Of a DNA stretch of 64,000 nucleotides, positions 38,419 through 46,786 are shown one piece after another. Origin of the DNA: Terrimesophilobacter sp963702165 (GTDB taxonomy: Bacteria > Actinomycetota > Actinomycetes > Actinomycetales > Microbacteriaceae). The position numbers were made by a program, and so were the translations under genes. The stretch is taken from contig OY969722.1 of the NCBI GenBank assembly GCA_963702165.1, positions 2,170,001 to 2,234,000 on the forward strand. The letters are read 5' to 3'. Each line of letters starts with the position of its first letter. Positions within the stretch are counted from its first letter, which is position 1. The notes beneath the pieces were generated by a model. It ran no database searches and was not told the DNA's origin. It saw nothing but the letters and a program-made list of their open reading frames with translations.

Positions 38419-39366
38419 GTGCGCCAACTCATCATCATCGGCTCTGGGCCCGCTGGCTACACCGCAGCGATCTACGCTGCCCGCGCCAAGCTCGCCCCAC
38501 TGCTGATCGCCAGCTCCGTGCAGGCGGGCGGCGAGTTGATGAACACGACCGACGTCGAGAACTACCCCGGATTCCCGGACGGGATCATGGGTCCCGACCT
38601 GATGGAGAAGTTCCGCGCGCAGGCTGAGAAGTTCGGCACGGAGATCGTCCTGGATGACGTCGTCGAGCTTGACGTGAGCGGCCCGGTCAAGAAGGTGACC
38701 CTCGGTTCCGGTCAAGTCGAAGAGGCTCTCGCCGTGATCTACGCCACCGGTTCCGCCTACCGCAAGCTCGGGGTCGAGGGCGAAGACCGCCTGAGCGGCT
38801 ATGGCGTCTCCTGGTGCGCGACCTGCGACGGGTTCTTCTTCCGCGAGAAGAGGGTTGCAGTCGTCGGCGGCGGCGACTCGGCCATGGAGGAAGCGACGTT
38901 CCTCACCAAGTTCGCCGACAAGGTGTACATCATCCACCGCAGCGAGACGCTCCGCGCATCCGAAATCATGCAGGAACGCGCATTCGACAACCCGAAGATC
39001 GAGTTCCTCTACAACAAGACCGTCGAGAAGGTCGAAGGCGGCGCGTCCGTCGCATCCGTGACCCTTCGCGACACCATTGACGGCAGCGAAACCACGCTCG
39101 AACTGGACGGCCTGTTCGTCGCCATCGGCAGCGACCCGCGCACGCACCTGGTGCACGGCAAGCTCGAACTCACCCCGGAAGGCACCATCTGGGTTGATGG
39201 GCGCAGCTCACGCACGAGCGTGCCCGGTGTGTTCGCCGCCGGCGACGTGCTCGACCCGATCTACCGCCAGGCGGTCACCGCGGCCGGCTCCGGAACCGTC
39301 GCCGCGCTTGACGCCGAGCACTACCTGGCCGCCCTCCCCAAGAACCTGACCACTGTCTCGGCGTAG
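38419..39366 (+). CDS. trxB: Thioredoxin reductase
   Basis: A 315-residue FAD-dependent enzyme that passes electrons from NADPH to thioredoxin. FAD motif IIGSGPAGYTAAIYAARA is at the N-terminus, the redox-active CATC is in WCATCDGFFF near residue 133, the NADPH site is VVGGGDSAMEEA, and the second FAD segment is VPGVFAAGDV. GTG 38419 is preceded by an unusually strong ribosome-binding site, AAGGAGATATAC (38407-38418). trxA follows 31 bp downstream. Confidence 0.96.
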   Translation: MRQLIIIGSGPAGYTAAIYAARAKLAPLLIASSVQAGGELMNTTDVENYPGFPDGIMGPDLMEKFRAQAEKFGTEIVLDDVVELDVSGPVKKVTLGSGQVEEALAVIYATGSAYRKLGVEGEDRLSGYGVSWCATCDGFFFREKRVAVVGGGDSAMEEATFLTKFADKVYIIHRSETLRASEIMQERAFDNPKIEFLYNKTVEKVEGGASVASVTLRDTIDGSETTLELDGLFVAIGSDPRTHLVHGKLELTPEGTIWVDGRSSRTSVPGVFAAGDVLDPIYRQAVTAAGSGTVAALDAEHYLAALPKNLTTVSA

Positions 39367-39397
39367 CCCGAACCACCGAAGTAAGGAAGAACAAACC

Positions 39398-39718
39398 GTG
39401 AGCAAGAACGTCACCGACGCAACTTTCGCAGACGAGGTACTGAACTCCGACAAGACCGTGCTGGTCGACTTCTGGGCTGAATGGTGTGGCCCCTGCCGCG
39501 CCGTTTCGCCGATTCTCGACCAGATCGGCATCGAGCACGCCGACAAGATCGAGGTCGTCAAGCTCAACGTCGACGACAACCCGCAGATGGCGGCGAAGTA
39601 CCAGATCACCTCGATCCCGGCGATGAAGGTCTACCGCGGTGGCGAGGTTGTGAAGACCGTGATCGGCGCCAAGCCGAAGCCCGCGCTCGAGGCGGACCTG
39701 GCCGAGTTCCTGGCTTAG
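39398..39718 (+). CDS. trxA: Thioredoxin
   Basis: A 106-residue thioredoxin with the active site WCGPC in FWAEWCGPCRAVSPILD and the cis-proline loop in ITSIPAMKVYRGG. It is the disulfide reductant served by the adjacent TrxB. The GTG 39398 start is preceded by AAGGAAG. A strong hairpin follows at 39723-39766. Confidence 0.96.
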   Translation: MSKNVTDATFADEVLNSDKTVLVDFWAEWCGPCRAVSPILDQIGIEHADKIEVVKLNVDDNPQMAAKYQITSIPAMKVYRGGEVVKTVIGAKPKPALEADLAEFLA

Positions 39719-39722
39719 GAAC

Positions 39723-39766
39723 CCCCGGCGGGGCTGCTCCCAATCGGATTTCAGCCCCAGCCGGGG
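39723..39766. terminator. GC-rich hairpin after trxA
   Basis: CCCCGGC-GGGGCTG pairs with CAGCCCCAGCCGGGG (39752-39766) with one bulge and a 15-bp loop. It follows the trxA stop by 4 bp and precedes the aminotransferase by 39 bp. It lacks a clear T-run. Confidence 0.65.
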
Positions 39767-39805
39767 CGCGTACCCTTGTTACACACCAAGAAGGGACGCG
39801 CAGCA

Positions 39806-41068
39806 ATGACATCTGGCCGCCACGGCAGCAACACCACCAACCTTGACCCGTGGCATGACAGCTACGCGGCGAGGACTGCCGGACTGAGCGCCTCCGAGGT
39901 CAGAGCGCTGTTTGCTGTCGCATCCCGACCGGAAGTTGCCTCGCTGGCCGGCGGTATGCCGTTCGTGTCGGCGCTGCCGCCGGAATTGGTCTCCGGTGCG
40001 ATCGATCGGGTCATGCGCGAGCAGGGACCGGTCGCGCTGCAGTACGGCTCGGGGCAGGGCGTGCCCAAGCTGCGCGAGCAGATCCTCGACGTCATGGCGC
40101 TCGAGGGCATCCGGGCCAACTCCGATGACGTCGTCGTCACCACCGGGTCGCAGCACGCGCTCGAGTTGATTGCGAAGCTCTTCCTGGACCCGGGCGACGT
40201 CGTTCTGGCCGAGGGGCCGAGCTATGTCACCGCCCTCGTTGTGTTCAAGTCGTTCCAGGCCGAGATCGCGCATGTGCCGATGGATGAGCACGGGCTGATC
40301 CCATCTGCGCTGAGAGAGCACATCGCCCGGTTGCGCGCCGCCGGCCGTCGGATGAAGTTCCTGTACACCGTGCCGACGTTCAACAACCCGGCGGGGTTGA
40401 CGCTGAGCGCTCACCGGCGTGCCGAGGTGCTGGAAATCGCGCGCGAGAACGGCATCCTGGTCATCGAGGACAACCCCTATGGGTTGTTGTACTTCGAGAA
40501 TCAGCCGCCGGAGGCGATGCGCTCTCTCGATTCGGACGGTGTCATCTATCTGGGCACGTTCTCGAAGACGCTCGCGCCTGGTTTCCGGGTCGGTTGGGTG
40601 CTTGCGCCGACCGCGATCAAGGACAAGCTGGTGCTCGCGAACGAGGCCGCCGTCCTGTCGCCGAGCAACTTCTCCCAGCTTGTGATCTCCGAGTACCTGG
40701 CCAGTGCCGACTGGCGGGGCCAGATCGACACATTCCGCGGTTTGTACCGGGAGCGCCGTGACGCAATGCTGTCTGCGCTGGAGGAGTACCTGCCTGAGTG
40801 CGAGTGGACGGTACCGGCCGGCGGATTCTATGTGTGGCTCACCCTGCCCGAGGGTCTGGATTCGCGCGCGATGCTGCCCCGTGCCATCGAGCAGCTCGTC
40901 GCTTACACGCCCGGGACCGCGTTCTACTCTGACGGGGACGGCGCCGCCAACATGCGACTGTCGTTCTGCTACCCGACACCCGACTTCATCCGAGAGGGCG
41001 TCCGAAGGCTCTCCATCGTGGTGAAGGCGGAACTCGCGCTGCGTGATGCCCACGCGAACTTGGCTTGA
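39806..41068 (+). CDS. PLP-dependent class I/II aminotransferase, LysN/2-aminoadipate type
   Basis: A 420-residue fold-type I aminotransferase. The PLP lysine is in YLGTFSKTLAPGFRVGW near residue 253; PTFNNPAGLTLS and VIEDNPYGLLYF carry PLP-contact Asn and Asp. The opening YAARTAGLSASEVRALFAVA and ASRPEVASLAGGMPF fit the group related to LysN, 2-aminoadipate transaminase and the catalytic half of MocR regulators, here without a DNA-binding domain. The start is ATG 39806 with AAGGGA upstream. The amino-acid substrate is not predictable. Confidence 0.85.
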   Translation: MTSGRHGSNTTNLDPWHDSYAARTAGLSASEVRALFAVASRPEVASLAGGMPFVSALPPELVSGAIDRVMREQGPVALQYGSGQGVPKLREQILDVMALEGIRANSDDVVVTTGSQHALELIAKLFLDPGDVVLAEGPSYVTALVVFKSFQAEIAHVPMDEHGLIPSALREHIARLRAAGRRMKFLYTVPTFNNPAGLTLSAHRRAEVLEIARENGILVIEDNPYGLLYFENQPPEAMRSLDSDGVIYLGTFSKTLAPGFRVGWVLAPTAIKDKLVLANEAAVLSPSNFSQLVISEYLASADWRGQIDTFRGLYRERRDAMLSALEEYLPECEWTVPAGGFYVWLTLPEGLDSRAMLPRAIEQLVAYTPGTAFYSDGDGAANMRLSFCYPTPDFIREGVRRLSIVVKAELALRDAHANLA

Positions 41069-41160
41069 GCTCTCCGGCGATCGAGTTCAATCAACCACCG
41101 AGGGTCGAAATCGGCCCTTCCCGGTCGCGTGAAGGCCTCATTCTGACCGCTCGAAGGTCT

Positions 41161-41247
41161 CGGTGATCGAGCTTGTCGAGATCGCGCGCTGAGCGAAGAA
41201 CCCCTGATCAGGGTAGGTTTTGGCGTGGTTTGGACAGGCTCAATCCC
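41161..41247. repeat. Degenerate palindromic repeats between convergent genes
   Basis: GATCGAGCTTGTCGAGATC (41164-41182) is an imperfect palindrome, and GTTTGGACAGGCTCAATCC (41227-41245) is a related sequence in inverted orientation (about 14 of 19 matches). A possible third relic, GAGTTCAATCAACCACC, is near 41082. They resemble short dispersed repeats that I associate with intergenic regions in Microbacteriaceae; that is recollection, not a search. The 193-bp gap holds no gene. Confidence 0.5.
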
Positions 41248-41261
41248 GTGGTGCCGCGAGA

Positions 41262-42218
41262 TCAGTTGAAGCCGGGCTCGCCCAGTTCACCCAGGATGCG
41301 GTTCAGGTCTCCGACCGTCGCGAAGTCGATCACGATGGTGCCCTTCTTCGCACCCAACGTAACTTTTACTCGCGTGTCTAGTCGATCGCCCAGCCGATCG
41401 GCGATCTCGTTCAGCTGGCCCTGGCGTCCGCCAGCGGTCGGTTTGGCCTTTTTGGCCGGCTTGATCGAGACTTGGCCGGCCGCAGCCTCGGCCGCACGCA
41501 CCGTGAGGTCCTCGTTGATGATCTTGTCAGCGAGTCGCTCCATGGCCTGCGAGTCCTCGCCGACGGAAAGCACCGCGCGCGCGTGGCCGGCGCTCAGCAC
41601 TCCGGCAGCGACCTTCTTCTGCACCGAATCGGGCAGGCGAAGCAAGCGGATGGTGTTGGTGATCTGCGGCCGCGACCGACCGATGCGCGTTGCGAGCTCG
41701 TCCTGCGTGATGTTGAAGTCGGCGAGCAGCTGTTGGTAGGCGGATGCCTCCTCCAGCGGGTTGAGGTCCGCCCGATGCAGGTTCTCGAGCAGCGCGTCGC
41801 GCAGCATCGCATCATCGTTGGTGTTCTTGATGACGGCCGGGATCGTCTCGAGGCCGAGTGCCTTGGTCGCACGCAACCTGCGCTCGCCCATGATCAGCTC
41901 GTATTTGGGGGAGCCGTTCGCGGCATCCGGGATCGGACGCACCACGACCGGCTGGAGCACGCCGACCTCCCGGATCGACGCGATCAGCTCGTCGAGCTTC
42001 TCCTGGTCGAATTCGGTGCGCGGCTGGACGGCGTTGGGAACGATCTCCTCTGGACGCAGGTTGGCCAGTCGAGCACCCGGAACCGCGATCAGTCCCTCTG
42101 TTTCGGGCTCAGCCCTGGCCGCGGGGGAAGGGAAGAAAACGTCGACGGGACGGGCAGACCCCGTATCGGTGGGGATGAGTGCGCCGATGCCTCGGCCGAG
42201 TCCGGTGCGCTTTGCCAT
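41262..42218 (-). CDS. parB: Chromosome partition protein ParB
   Basis: A 318-residue CTP-dependent clamp that loads at parS. N-terminal KRTGLGRGIGALIP is typical of actinobacterial ParB. The CTP-binding part has VPNAVQPRTEFDQEKLDELI and the GERRLRA motif. The helix-turn-helix domain (TQDELATRIGRSRPQITNTI) recognises parS, and the C-terminal dimerisation domain ends GDLNRILGELG. It follows parA directly: the parB ATG overlaps the parA stop. Confidence 0.95.
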   Translation of the reverse strand: MAKRTGLGRGIGALIPTDTGSARPVDVFFPSPAARAEPETEGLIAVPGARLANLRPEEIVPNAVQPRTEFDQEKLDELIASIREVGVLQPVVVRPIPDAANGSPKYELIMGERRLRATKALGLETIPAVIKNTNDDAMLRDALLENLHRADLNPLEEASAYQQLLADFNITQDELATRIGRSRPQITNTIRLLRLPDSVQKKVAAGVLSAGHARAVLSVGEDSQAMERLADKIINEDLTVRAAEAAAGQVSIKPAKKAKPTAGGRQGQLNEIADRLGDRLDTRVKVTLGAKKGTIVIDFATVGDLNRILGELGEPGFN

Positions 42219-43519
42219 CAGTTTGGTGCTCCTCTGCGGGCGATTTCCGCCGCTGCCTCAAGGTAGGAAAGGGATCCAGGCGAGTTGGTGTCGTAGCTGA
42301 TGACGCTCTGCCCGTAGCTGGGCGCCTCGGAGATACGCACCGAACGGGGGATCAGCGTCTGAAGAACCTCGTTCGGGAAGTGCTCACGAACGTCCTGCAC
42401 AACCTGGTTGGCGAGGTTCGTGCGCGCGTCGTACATCGTGAGAAGGATCGTGGACACATTCAGCGTCGGGTTCAGGTGACGCTCGATGAGCTGGATGTTG
42501 TTGAGTAGCTGGCTCAGGCCCTCGAGCGCGTAGTACTCGCACTGAATCGGGATGAGCACCTCGTTCGCAGCTACGAACGCATTGATCGTGAGCAGCCCGA
42601 GCGAAGGGGGGCAGTCGATGAAGACGTAGTGGAAGGTTTCGTCCGAGGATTCAAGGAAGGTTTCGAGAGCACTCCGCAGCCGCTGCTCGCGTGCGACGAG
42701 CGACACCAGTTCGATCTCGGCGCCTGCAAGGTGAATGGTCGCCGGAATGCAGTAGAGCGCCTCGAATTCTGGGCTCTTCTGCACGACGCTCGCCATCGGC
42801 AGGTCGTTGATGATCACCTCGTAGACGCTGGGCGTCTCGGATCGGTGTTCGACACCCAACGCGGTGGACGCGTTGCCTTGTGGGTCAAGGTCGATCACGA
42901 GCACACGCGCTCCGGTGCGGGCGAGCGCTGCCGCCAGGTTCACCGTGGTGGTGGTCTTGCCGACACCACCCTTTTGGTTGGCGACCGTGAAGATCCGGGT
43001 CTTGGTGGGGAGCGGCAGGTCCTGGGATGAGAGCAGCTGCCGACGGCGCGTGATCTCTGCGAGTTCGCGAGCGAGGGGAGTGGATTCATCGAAAGCGGAT
43101 GCAGGCCGTGCGGATGCGGAGCTGGAGGCCTTTCGCTCCAGGGGAGGCTCCACCACGGGATCTGGCGTTTCCGTCGTCGTCTCCGCGGGCTCTTCGGGCG
43201 CGGCGGACTCTTCGGGCGCGGCGGCGACTTCCGACTCGGCCTCGTCGGCAGCGATTTCGCCCTCGATGGTCTCGAAGTCGGCGGCATCTCCGGCAGCAGC
43301 AGGAGCTTCTGCGGTCAGCACGATGGTCGTTCCGGTCGAATCCACGGCGATCGCCGCCGAGTCATCGCCCGTCCAGACCGGGGCCGCGACCTCGCCGCGA
43401 TCAGATCCGTGGTGTTCGGTCTGGTCCGCCGGCGGCGCGTCCGCTACAGCATCGTGCTCCGTCTCCGTGCTCGATGCCTGGTCGGCGGTCGTGGCGACCG
43501 CCTCATCCTGATGTTTCAC
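42218..43519 (-). CDS. parA: Chromosome partition ATPase ParA with long acidic N-terminal extension
   Basis: A 433-residue ParA/Soj ATPase. The deviant Walker A is in VANQKGGVGKTTTTVNLAAA, Walker A' in VLVIDLDPQGNASTALG, and YVFIDCPPSLGLLTINAF follows. The usual protein starts near the segment TPLARELAEITRRRQLL; here about 145 extra residues, rich in Ala, Glu, Asp, Thr and Ser and probably disordered, precede it. GTG 43519 is chosen because AAGAAGG sits 6 bp upstream. That GTG lies inside the parS site at 43511-43526, so ParB bound there would cover the start. Confidence 0.9.
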   Translation of the reverse strand: MKHQDEAVATTADQASSTETEHDAVADAPPADQTEHHGSDRGEVAAPVWTGDDSAAIAVDSTGTTIVLTAEAPAAAGDAADFETIEGEIAADEAESEVAAAPEESAAPEEPAETTTETPDPVVEPPLERKASSSASARPASAFDESTPLARELAEITRRRQLLSSQDLPLPTKTRIFTVANQKGGVGKTTTTVNLAAALARTGARVLVIDLDPQGNASTALGVEHRSETPSVYEVIINDLPMASVVQKSPEFEALYCIPATIHLAGAEIELVSLVAREQRLRSALETFLESSDETFHYVFIDCPPSLGLLTINAFVAANEVLIPIQCEYYALEGLSQLLNNIQLIERHLNPTLNVSTILLTMYDARTNLANQVVQDVREHFPNEVLQTLIPRSVRISEAPSYGQSVISYDTNSPGSLSYLEAAAEIARRGAPN

Positions 43520-43526
43520 GTGAAAC
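43511..43526. promoter_or_regulatory. parS site 1, overlapping the parA start
   Basis: The core TGTTTCACGTGAAAC is at 43512-43526, matching 15 of 16 positions of the bacterial parS consensus. It contains the GTG start codon of parA on the minus strand and directly adjoins its ribosome-binding site. Confidence 0.92.
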
Positions 43527-43598
43527 CTTCTTAGTCCGAGGATCAATTTCTCACGACCTCTGCCCTCTAGCCCTGCCGAGCGAGGCGAGCCCTCGCCG

Positions 43599-44225
43599 TC
43601 AATCCACTGTAGATCGGAAGACGCGCGTTACCTCGGCGACCTGCCCAGCACCGAGCGTAATGATCTCGATATTGCTCAGCCGCGCCTTCCGGATGGCCTT
43701 GGCGGCCGCTTCGACTTCCTTCTCCACGCTCGCGCCCTTGAACAGCAGCAGCTCGCCGCCGCTGCGTACGAGTCGGGCGGTGATTGGGATCAGCTTCGAG
43801 AGGGCACCGACGGCGCGGGCCGTCACCTGGTCGAGCCACGGGGAGAACTCGACCTCCTCGGCGCGTGCGCGAACGACCTCGACGTTGTCCAATCCCAGCG
43901 AAGAGCTCTCGTGCTCGAGCCATTCGACGCGGCGCTCCATCGGCTCGATGAGCACAAAGTCGACATCCGGGCGGGCGATGGCAAGGACGAGTCCGGGCAG
44001 GCCGGCGCCACTTCCGACATCGCCCACCCGACCCGGCCGAAGCAGCGGGGCGAGCAGCACCGAGTTCAAGATGTGCCGGGTCCAGAGCCGGGGGAGTTCG
44101 AGCGGTCCAATCAAACCGAGTTCGTCACCGCGCCGGGCAAGGTCTGCCGTAAAGGCTCGCGCGAGCTCGATCCGATCGCCGAAGAGTTCCGCCGCGACGG
44201 CCGGCTCGGCCTCAACCGAGCTCAT
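43599..44225 (-). CDS. rsmG: 16S rRNA (guanine527-N7)-methyltransferase
   Basis: A 208-residue SAM-dependent methyltransferase that makes m7G527 in 16S rRNA; its loss gives low-level streptomycin resistance in many bacteria. The SAM motif is VGDVGSGAGLPGLVLAIAR near residues 68-86, and RHILNSVLLAPLL and DQVTARAVGALSKLI are RsmG signatures. ATG 44225 starts 2 bp after parS site 2. The gene lies between jag and parA on one leftward operon. Confidence 0.94.
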   Translation of the reverse strand: MSSVEAEPAVAAELFGDRIELARAFTADLARRGDELGLIGPLELPRLWTRHILNSVLLAPLLRPGRVGDVGSGAGLPGLVLAIARPDVDFVLIEPMERRVEWLEHESSSLGLDNVEVVRARAEEVEFSPWLDQVTARAVGALSKLIPITARLVRSGGELLLFKGASVEKEVEAAAKAIRKARLSNIEIITLGAGQVAEVTRVFRSTVD

Positions 44226-44227
44226 GA

Positions 44228-44243
44228 TGTTTCACGTGAAACA
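44228..44243. promoter_or_regulatory. parS site 2, in the rsmG leader
   Basis: TGTTTCACGTGAAACA matches the parS consensus at all 16 positions. It occupies the 22-bp gap between jag and rsmG and covers the place of the rsmG ribosome-binding site. Confidence 0.96.
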
Positions 44244-44247
44244 TGGG

Positions 44248-44769
44248 TCACTTGGCGGTGATGACGGTGTGGCGGTCTCGTCCCTCGCCCTCGGAGACCG
44301 AGACATAGCCTTCGCCAGCCACGATATCGTGCACGACCTTGCGCTCGTACGACGACATCGGGGGGAGCGCTGCGGATGCCGCACCGTCCTCGACGCGCTG
44401 GATGGCGCGCTCGACGAGTGCGATCAGTTCCGCTTGACGGGCCTCACGCGAGCCGCCGATATCCAGGATGAGCCGCGAGAAAGCGCCGGTGCGCGTGTGC
44501 ACCGCGATGCGGGCCAACTCCTGCAGGGCATTCACGGTGTCCGGCTTGGACAGCAGTCGGAGGTTGCTGTCGCTGGTCGATGTGACGGAGACGTACGCAC
44601 GCCCGTCGCGGACATCGATGTCGATGTCGCCGTCCAGGTCGGCCACGTCGAGGAGTTCTTCGATGTAGTCCGCCGCGGCGTCGCCTTCTTCTTCAAGCTG
44701 GCTGACCGTGGGACGGATGTCGTCGGCGCCGGGCTCGATGCCGTCGGTCTCGGGGGAGAGCTGCGTCAC
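44248..44769 (-). CDS. jag: Jag/KhpB, KH-R3H RNA-binding protein
   Basis: A 173-residue protein with a KH domain (DGDIDIDVRDGRAYVSV, SRLILDIGGSREARQAEL) and a C-terminal R3H domain (MSSYERKVVHDIVAGEG). Jag/KhpB binds RNA and influences cell elongation in Gram-positive bacteria. The conserved position between yidC and rsmG supports the name. The start is GTG 44769, 5 bp after the yidC stop. Confidence 0.92.
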   Translation of the reverse strand: MTQLSPETDGIEPGADDIRPTVSQLEEEGDAAADYIEELLDVADLDGDIDIDVRDGRAYVSVTSTSDSNLRLLSKPDTVNALQELARIAVHTRTGAFSRLILDIGGSREARQAELIALVERAIQRVEDGAASAALPPMSSYERKVVHDIVAGEGYVSVSEGEGRDRHTVITAK

Positions 44770-44774
44770 GGTCG

Positions 44775-45722
44775 CTACCTCTTCTTCTTCTTGCGGTTCT
44801 TGGGGTTGACGGGTTGCTGTCGCTGCGTCTGCTTCGGGGGCTCCGGAGTTGCCGGCTCGTCAGTCTCGACGATTGTGATGCCCTTGCGCTGACGCTTCTT
44901 GGCGAGTCTCGCCTCGCGCGCGAGCGCGGCCTCGCTACCCGGGGTGGGCAGGTTGCGGATGACGATGAACTGCTGGCCCATCGTCCAGAAGTTCGACACC
45001 AGCCAGTAGGTCATGACGCCGAGCGGGAACGTGAAGCCGGAGAACAGGAAGACGAGGGGGAGGATGTACAGCAGGATCCGCTGCTGCTTGTACATCGGGC
45101 TCGCCTTCATCTCCGGCGACTGGTTCTTCGACATGATCTGCAGCTGCGTGATGAACTGCGAACTCGTCATCAGGATGACCATGATGACCGCGATGACGAT
45201 GACTGCGACGTTGCCGTCGGCGGTCGAGATCGACAGGCGCAGGGGAGCGCCGAGGAACTCGGAGCGAGCGAACGACTCGGACAGCTCCTGGTTCAGGAGG
45301 CCGACCCCGACGCCCTCGTGCTGGGCATTCTGCAGCACCGAGAAGAGGCCGAAGAAGATCGGCATCTGCAGGAGCAGTGGGAGGCAGGACGCCAGTGGGT
45401 TGGTGCCGGCCTTGCGGTATGCCTCCATGGTCTCGCGCGACATCGCCTCACGGGAGAACTGGTCGCGCTTGCCCTTGTACTTGTCCTGGATCTTCTTCAG
45501 CGCCGGAGCCACCTCGAGCATCCGGCGCTGGCTGCGAATCTGCCGCACCGTGATCGGGATCAGCGCGGCACGCACCACGATGACCAGCCCGACAATCGAC
45601 AGCACCCAGGTGAGTCCCGCATCCGGGTCGAGTCCGACATTGCTCCACAGCCAGTGGAACGCGACGAGGATCGCCTCGATGACCCACTTGATGGGCCAGA
45701 GGATGGTGCCGATGAGATCCAT
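44775..45722 (-). CDS. yidC: Membrane protein insertase YidC
   Basis: A 315-residue Oxa1/YidC-type insertase of the short Gram-positive form without the large periplasmic domain. Hydrophobic helices include DLIGTILWPIKWVIEAILVA, GLVIVVRAALIPITVRQI (with the functional Arg) and SCLPLLLQMPIFFGLFSVL. The C-terminal tail is strongly basic (KNRKKKKR), as expected for a ribosome-contacting tail. It lies between yidD and jag. Confidence 0.95.
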   Translation of the reverse strand: MDLIGTILWPIKWVIEAILVAFHWLWSNVGLDPDAGLTWVLSIVGLVIVVRAALIPITVRQIRSQRRMLEVAPALKKIQDKYKGKRDQFSREAMSRETMEAYRKAGTNPLASCLPLLLQMPIFFGLFSVLQNAQHEGVGVGLLNQELSESFARSEFLGAPLRLSISTADGNVAVIVIAVIMVILMTSSQFITQLQIMSKNQSPEMKASPMYKQQRILLYILPLVFLFSGFTFPLGVMTYWLVSNFWTMGQQFIVIRNLPTPGSEAALAREARLAKKRQRKGITIVETDEPATPEPPKQTQRQQPVNPKNRKKKKR

Positions 45723-45729
45723 GTAGGAG

Positions 45730-46038
45730 TCAGGCCTTTCCGTGGTTCAGGGTTACGAAGCCGAAGGAGGTGAGCCGGTAGCGACCGGAGGTATTAACGG
45801 GCACGTCATCGACGCCGCCCGCCGCCCAGGGGTGACAACGGAGAATGCGTCTGGACCCGAGCCAGATTCCCTTGACGACGCCGTGCTGTTGGATCGCCTG
45901 CAACGCGTAGTGCGAGCAGCTCGGGTAGTAACGGCAGACATCGCCATATAGAGGAGAGATCAACAGGCGATAGGCGCGCAGAATGAGCACGCAGAGGTTG
46001 CGTGGCAACAACCAGAGGGTAAGTAGAATTTTACTCAA
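45730..46038 (-). CDS. yidD: Membrane protein insertion efficiency factor YidD
   Basis: A 102-residue small protein with the family core CRYYPSCSHYALQAIQQHG and LGSRRILRCHPWAAGGVDDV. It aids YidC-dependent insertion. I take TTG 46038 as start because it overlaps the rnpA stop (AATTGAG); an N-terminal amphipathic segment LLPRNLCVLILRAYRLLIS follows. Confidence 0.93.
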   Translation of the reverse strand: MSKILLTLWLLPRNLCVLILRAYRLLISPLYGDVCRYYPSCSHYALQAIQQHGVVKGIWLGSRRILRCHPWAAGGVDDVPVNTSGRYRLTSFGFVTLNHGKA

Positions 46039-46373
46039 TTGGGGAGGCTCCTCGACAATGCGTCGACGACGTCCTTATGGAGCGTAGCCGAGGGCACCTG
46101 CTCGGATCCGGGGAGGGCACGTACGACCACATCGGTGCCCGGCGCGACAGTTGGGAGCAGCCGATAGCAGACAGCGCGCAAGCGACGGCGCACAAGATTG
46201 CGCTTCACCGCGTTGCCCACCTTCCGAGTGATGATGAATCCGAACCTGGGTGGTCGACTCTCACCGGTACTCGCGACGTGCATAACCGTGCTGGAACCGC
46301 TGAACCGACGGCCACGACGCAGCGTGGACTTAAAATCGTCGGCGGTCACCAGCCGGTTGCGGCCCGCGAGCAC
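46035..46373 (-). CDS. rnpA: Ribonuclease P protein component
   Basis: A 112-residue basic protein of RNase P, which matures tRNA 5' ends. The signature RNLVRRRLRAVCYRLLP (RNR-type motif) is at residues 59-75, preceded by FGFIITRKVGNAVK. The start is GTG 46373, 9 bp after the rpmH stop. Its 3' end overlaps yidD. Confidence 0.95.
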   Translation of the reverse strand: MLAGRNRLVTADDFKSTLRRGRRFSGSSTVMHVASTGESRPPRFGFIITRKVGNAVKRNLVRRRLRAVCYRLLPTVAPGTDVVVRALPGSEQVPSATLHKDVVDALSRSLPN

Positions 46374-46382
46374 GGGAGACGA

Positions 46383-46520
46383 CTAAGCCGAGAGTTCGGT
46401 GCGACCCTTGCGACGACGCGCGGCGAGGATGGCGCGGCCCGCGCGGGTGCGCATCCGGAGACGGAAGCCGTGCACCTTGGCGCGGCGGCGGTTGTTCGGC
46501 TGGAAGGTTCGCTTGCTCAT
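46383..46520 (-). CDS. rpmH: 50S ribosomal protein L34
   Basis: A 45-residue, very basic protein: SKRTFQPNNRRRAKVHGFR, then RAGRAILAARRRKGR, ending TELSA. It is the first gene of the leftward rpmH-rnpA-yidD-yidC-jag-rsmG-parA-parB series and divergent from dnaA, the universal arrangement next to bacterial origins. Confidence 0.97.
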   Translation of the reverse strand: MSKRTFQPNNRRRAKVHGFRLRMRTRAGRAILAARRRKGRTELSA

Positions 46521-46786
46521 GATTCTCTCTCCACAGGTGAATCCGTAAGGGCCAACAAGAGAACTGAGCCCTGGGAAGTCAGGTTGCCGTTTACCGGCAG
46601 AAGTCAACTGATTAAAGGTACGGGGTTAACCTCGCCCGGTCAAACGGGGCAACCGGAGTACCTACTAACACTATCCCCAGTTTTGGAGATGCCTTTAGCC
46701 TGTCCTACCGACACAAACTATGGTGGTGTGACTGCACAGACGGTGGATAACCCTGTGAGTAACTTTTTTTGACGGTGAGGGGAACG
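46521..46786. promoter_or_regulatory. rpmH-dnaA divergent regulatory region
   Basis: This 266-bp gap carries promoters for rpmH and dnaA. One DnaA-box-like 9-mer GGTGGATAA is at 46742-46750, 36 bp before the dnaA start, fitting autoregulation. TATGGT near 46719 could be a -10 for dnaA, and TTGACT on the minus strand near 46602 a -35 for rpmH; both are weak calls. Confidence 0.5.
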
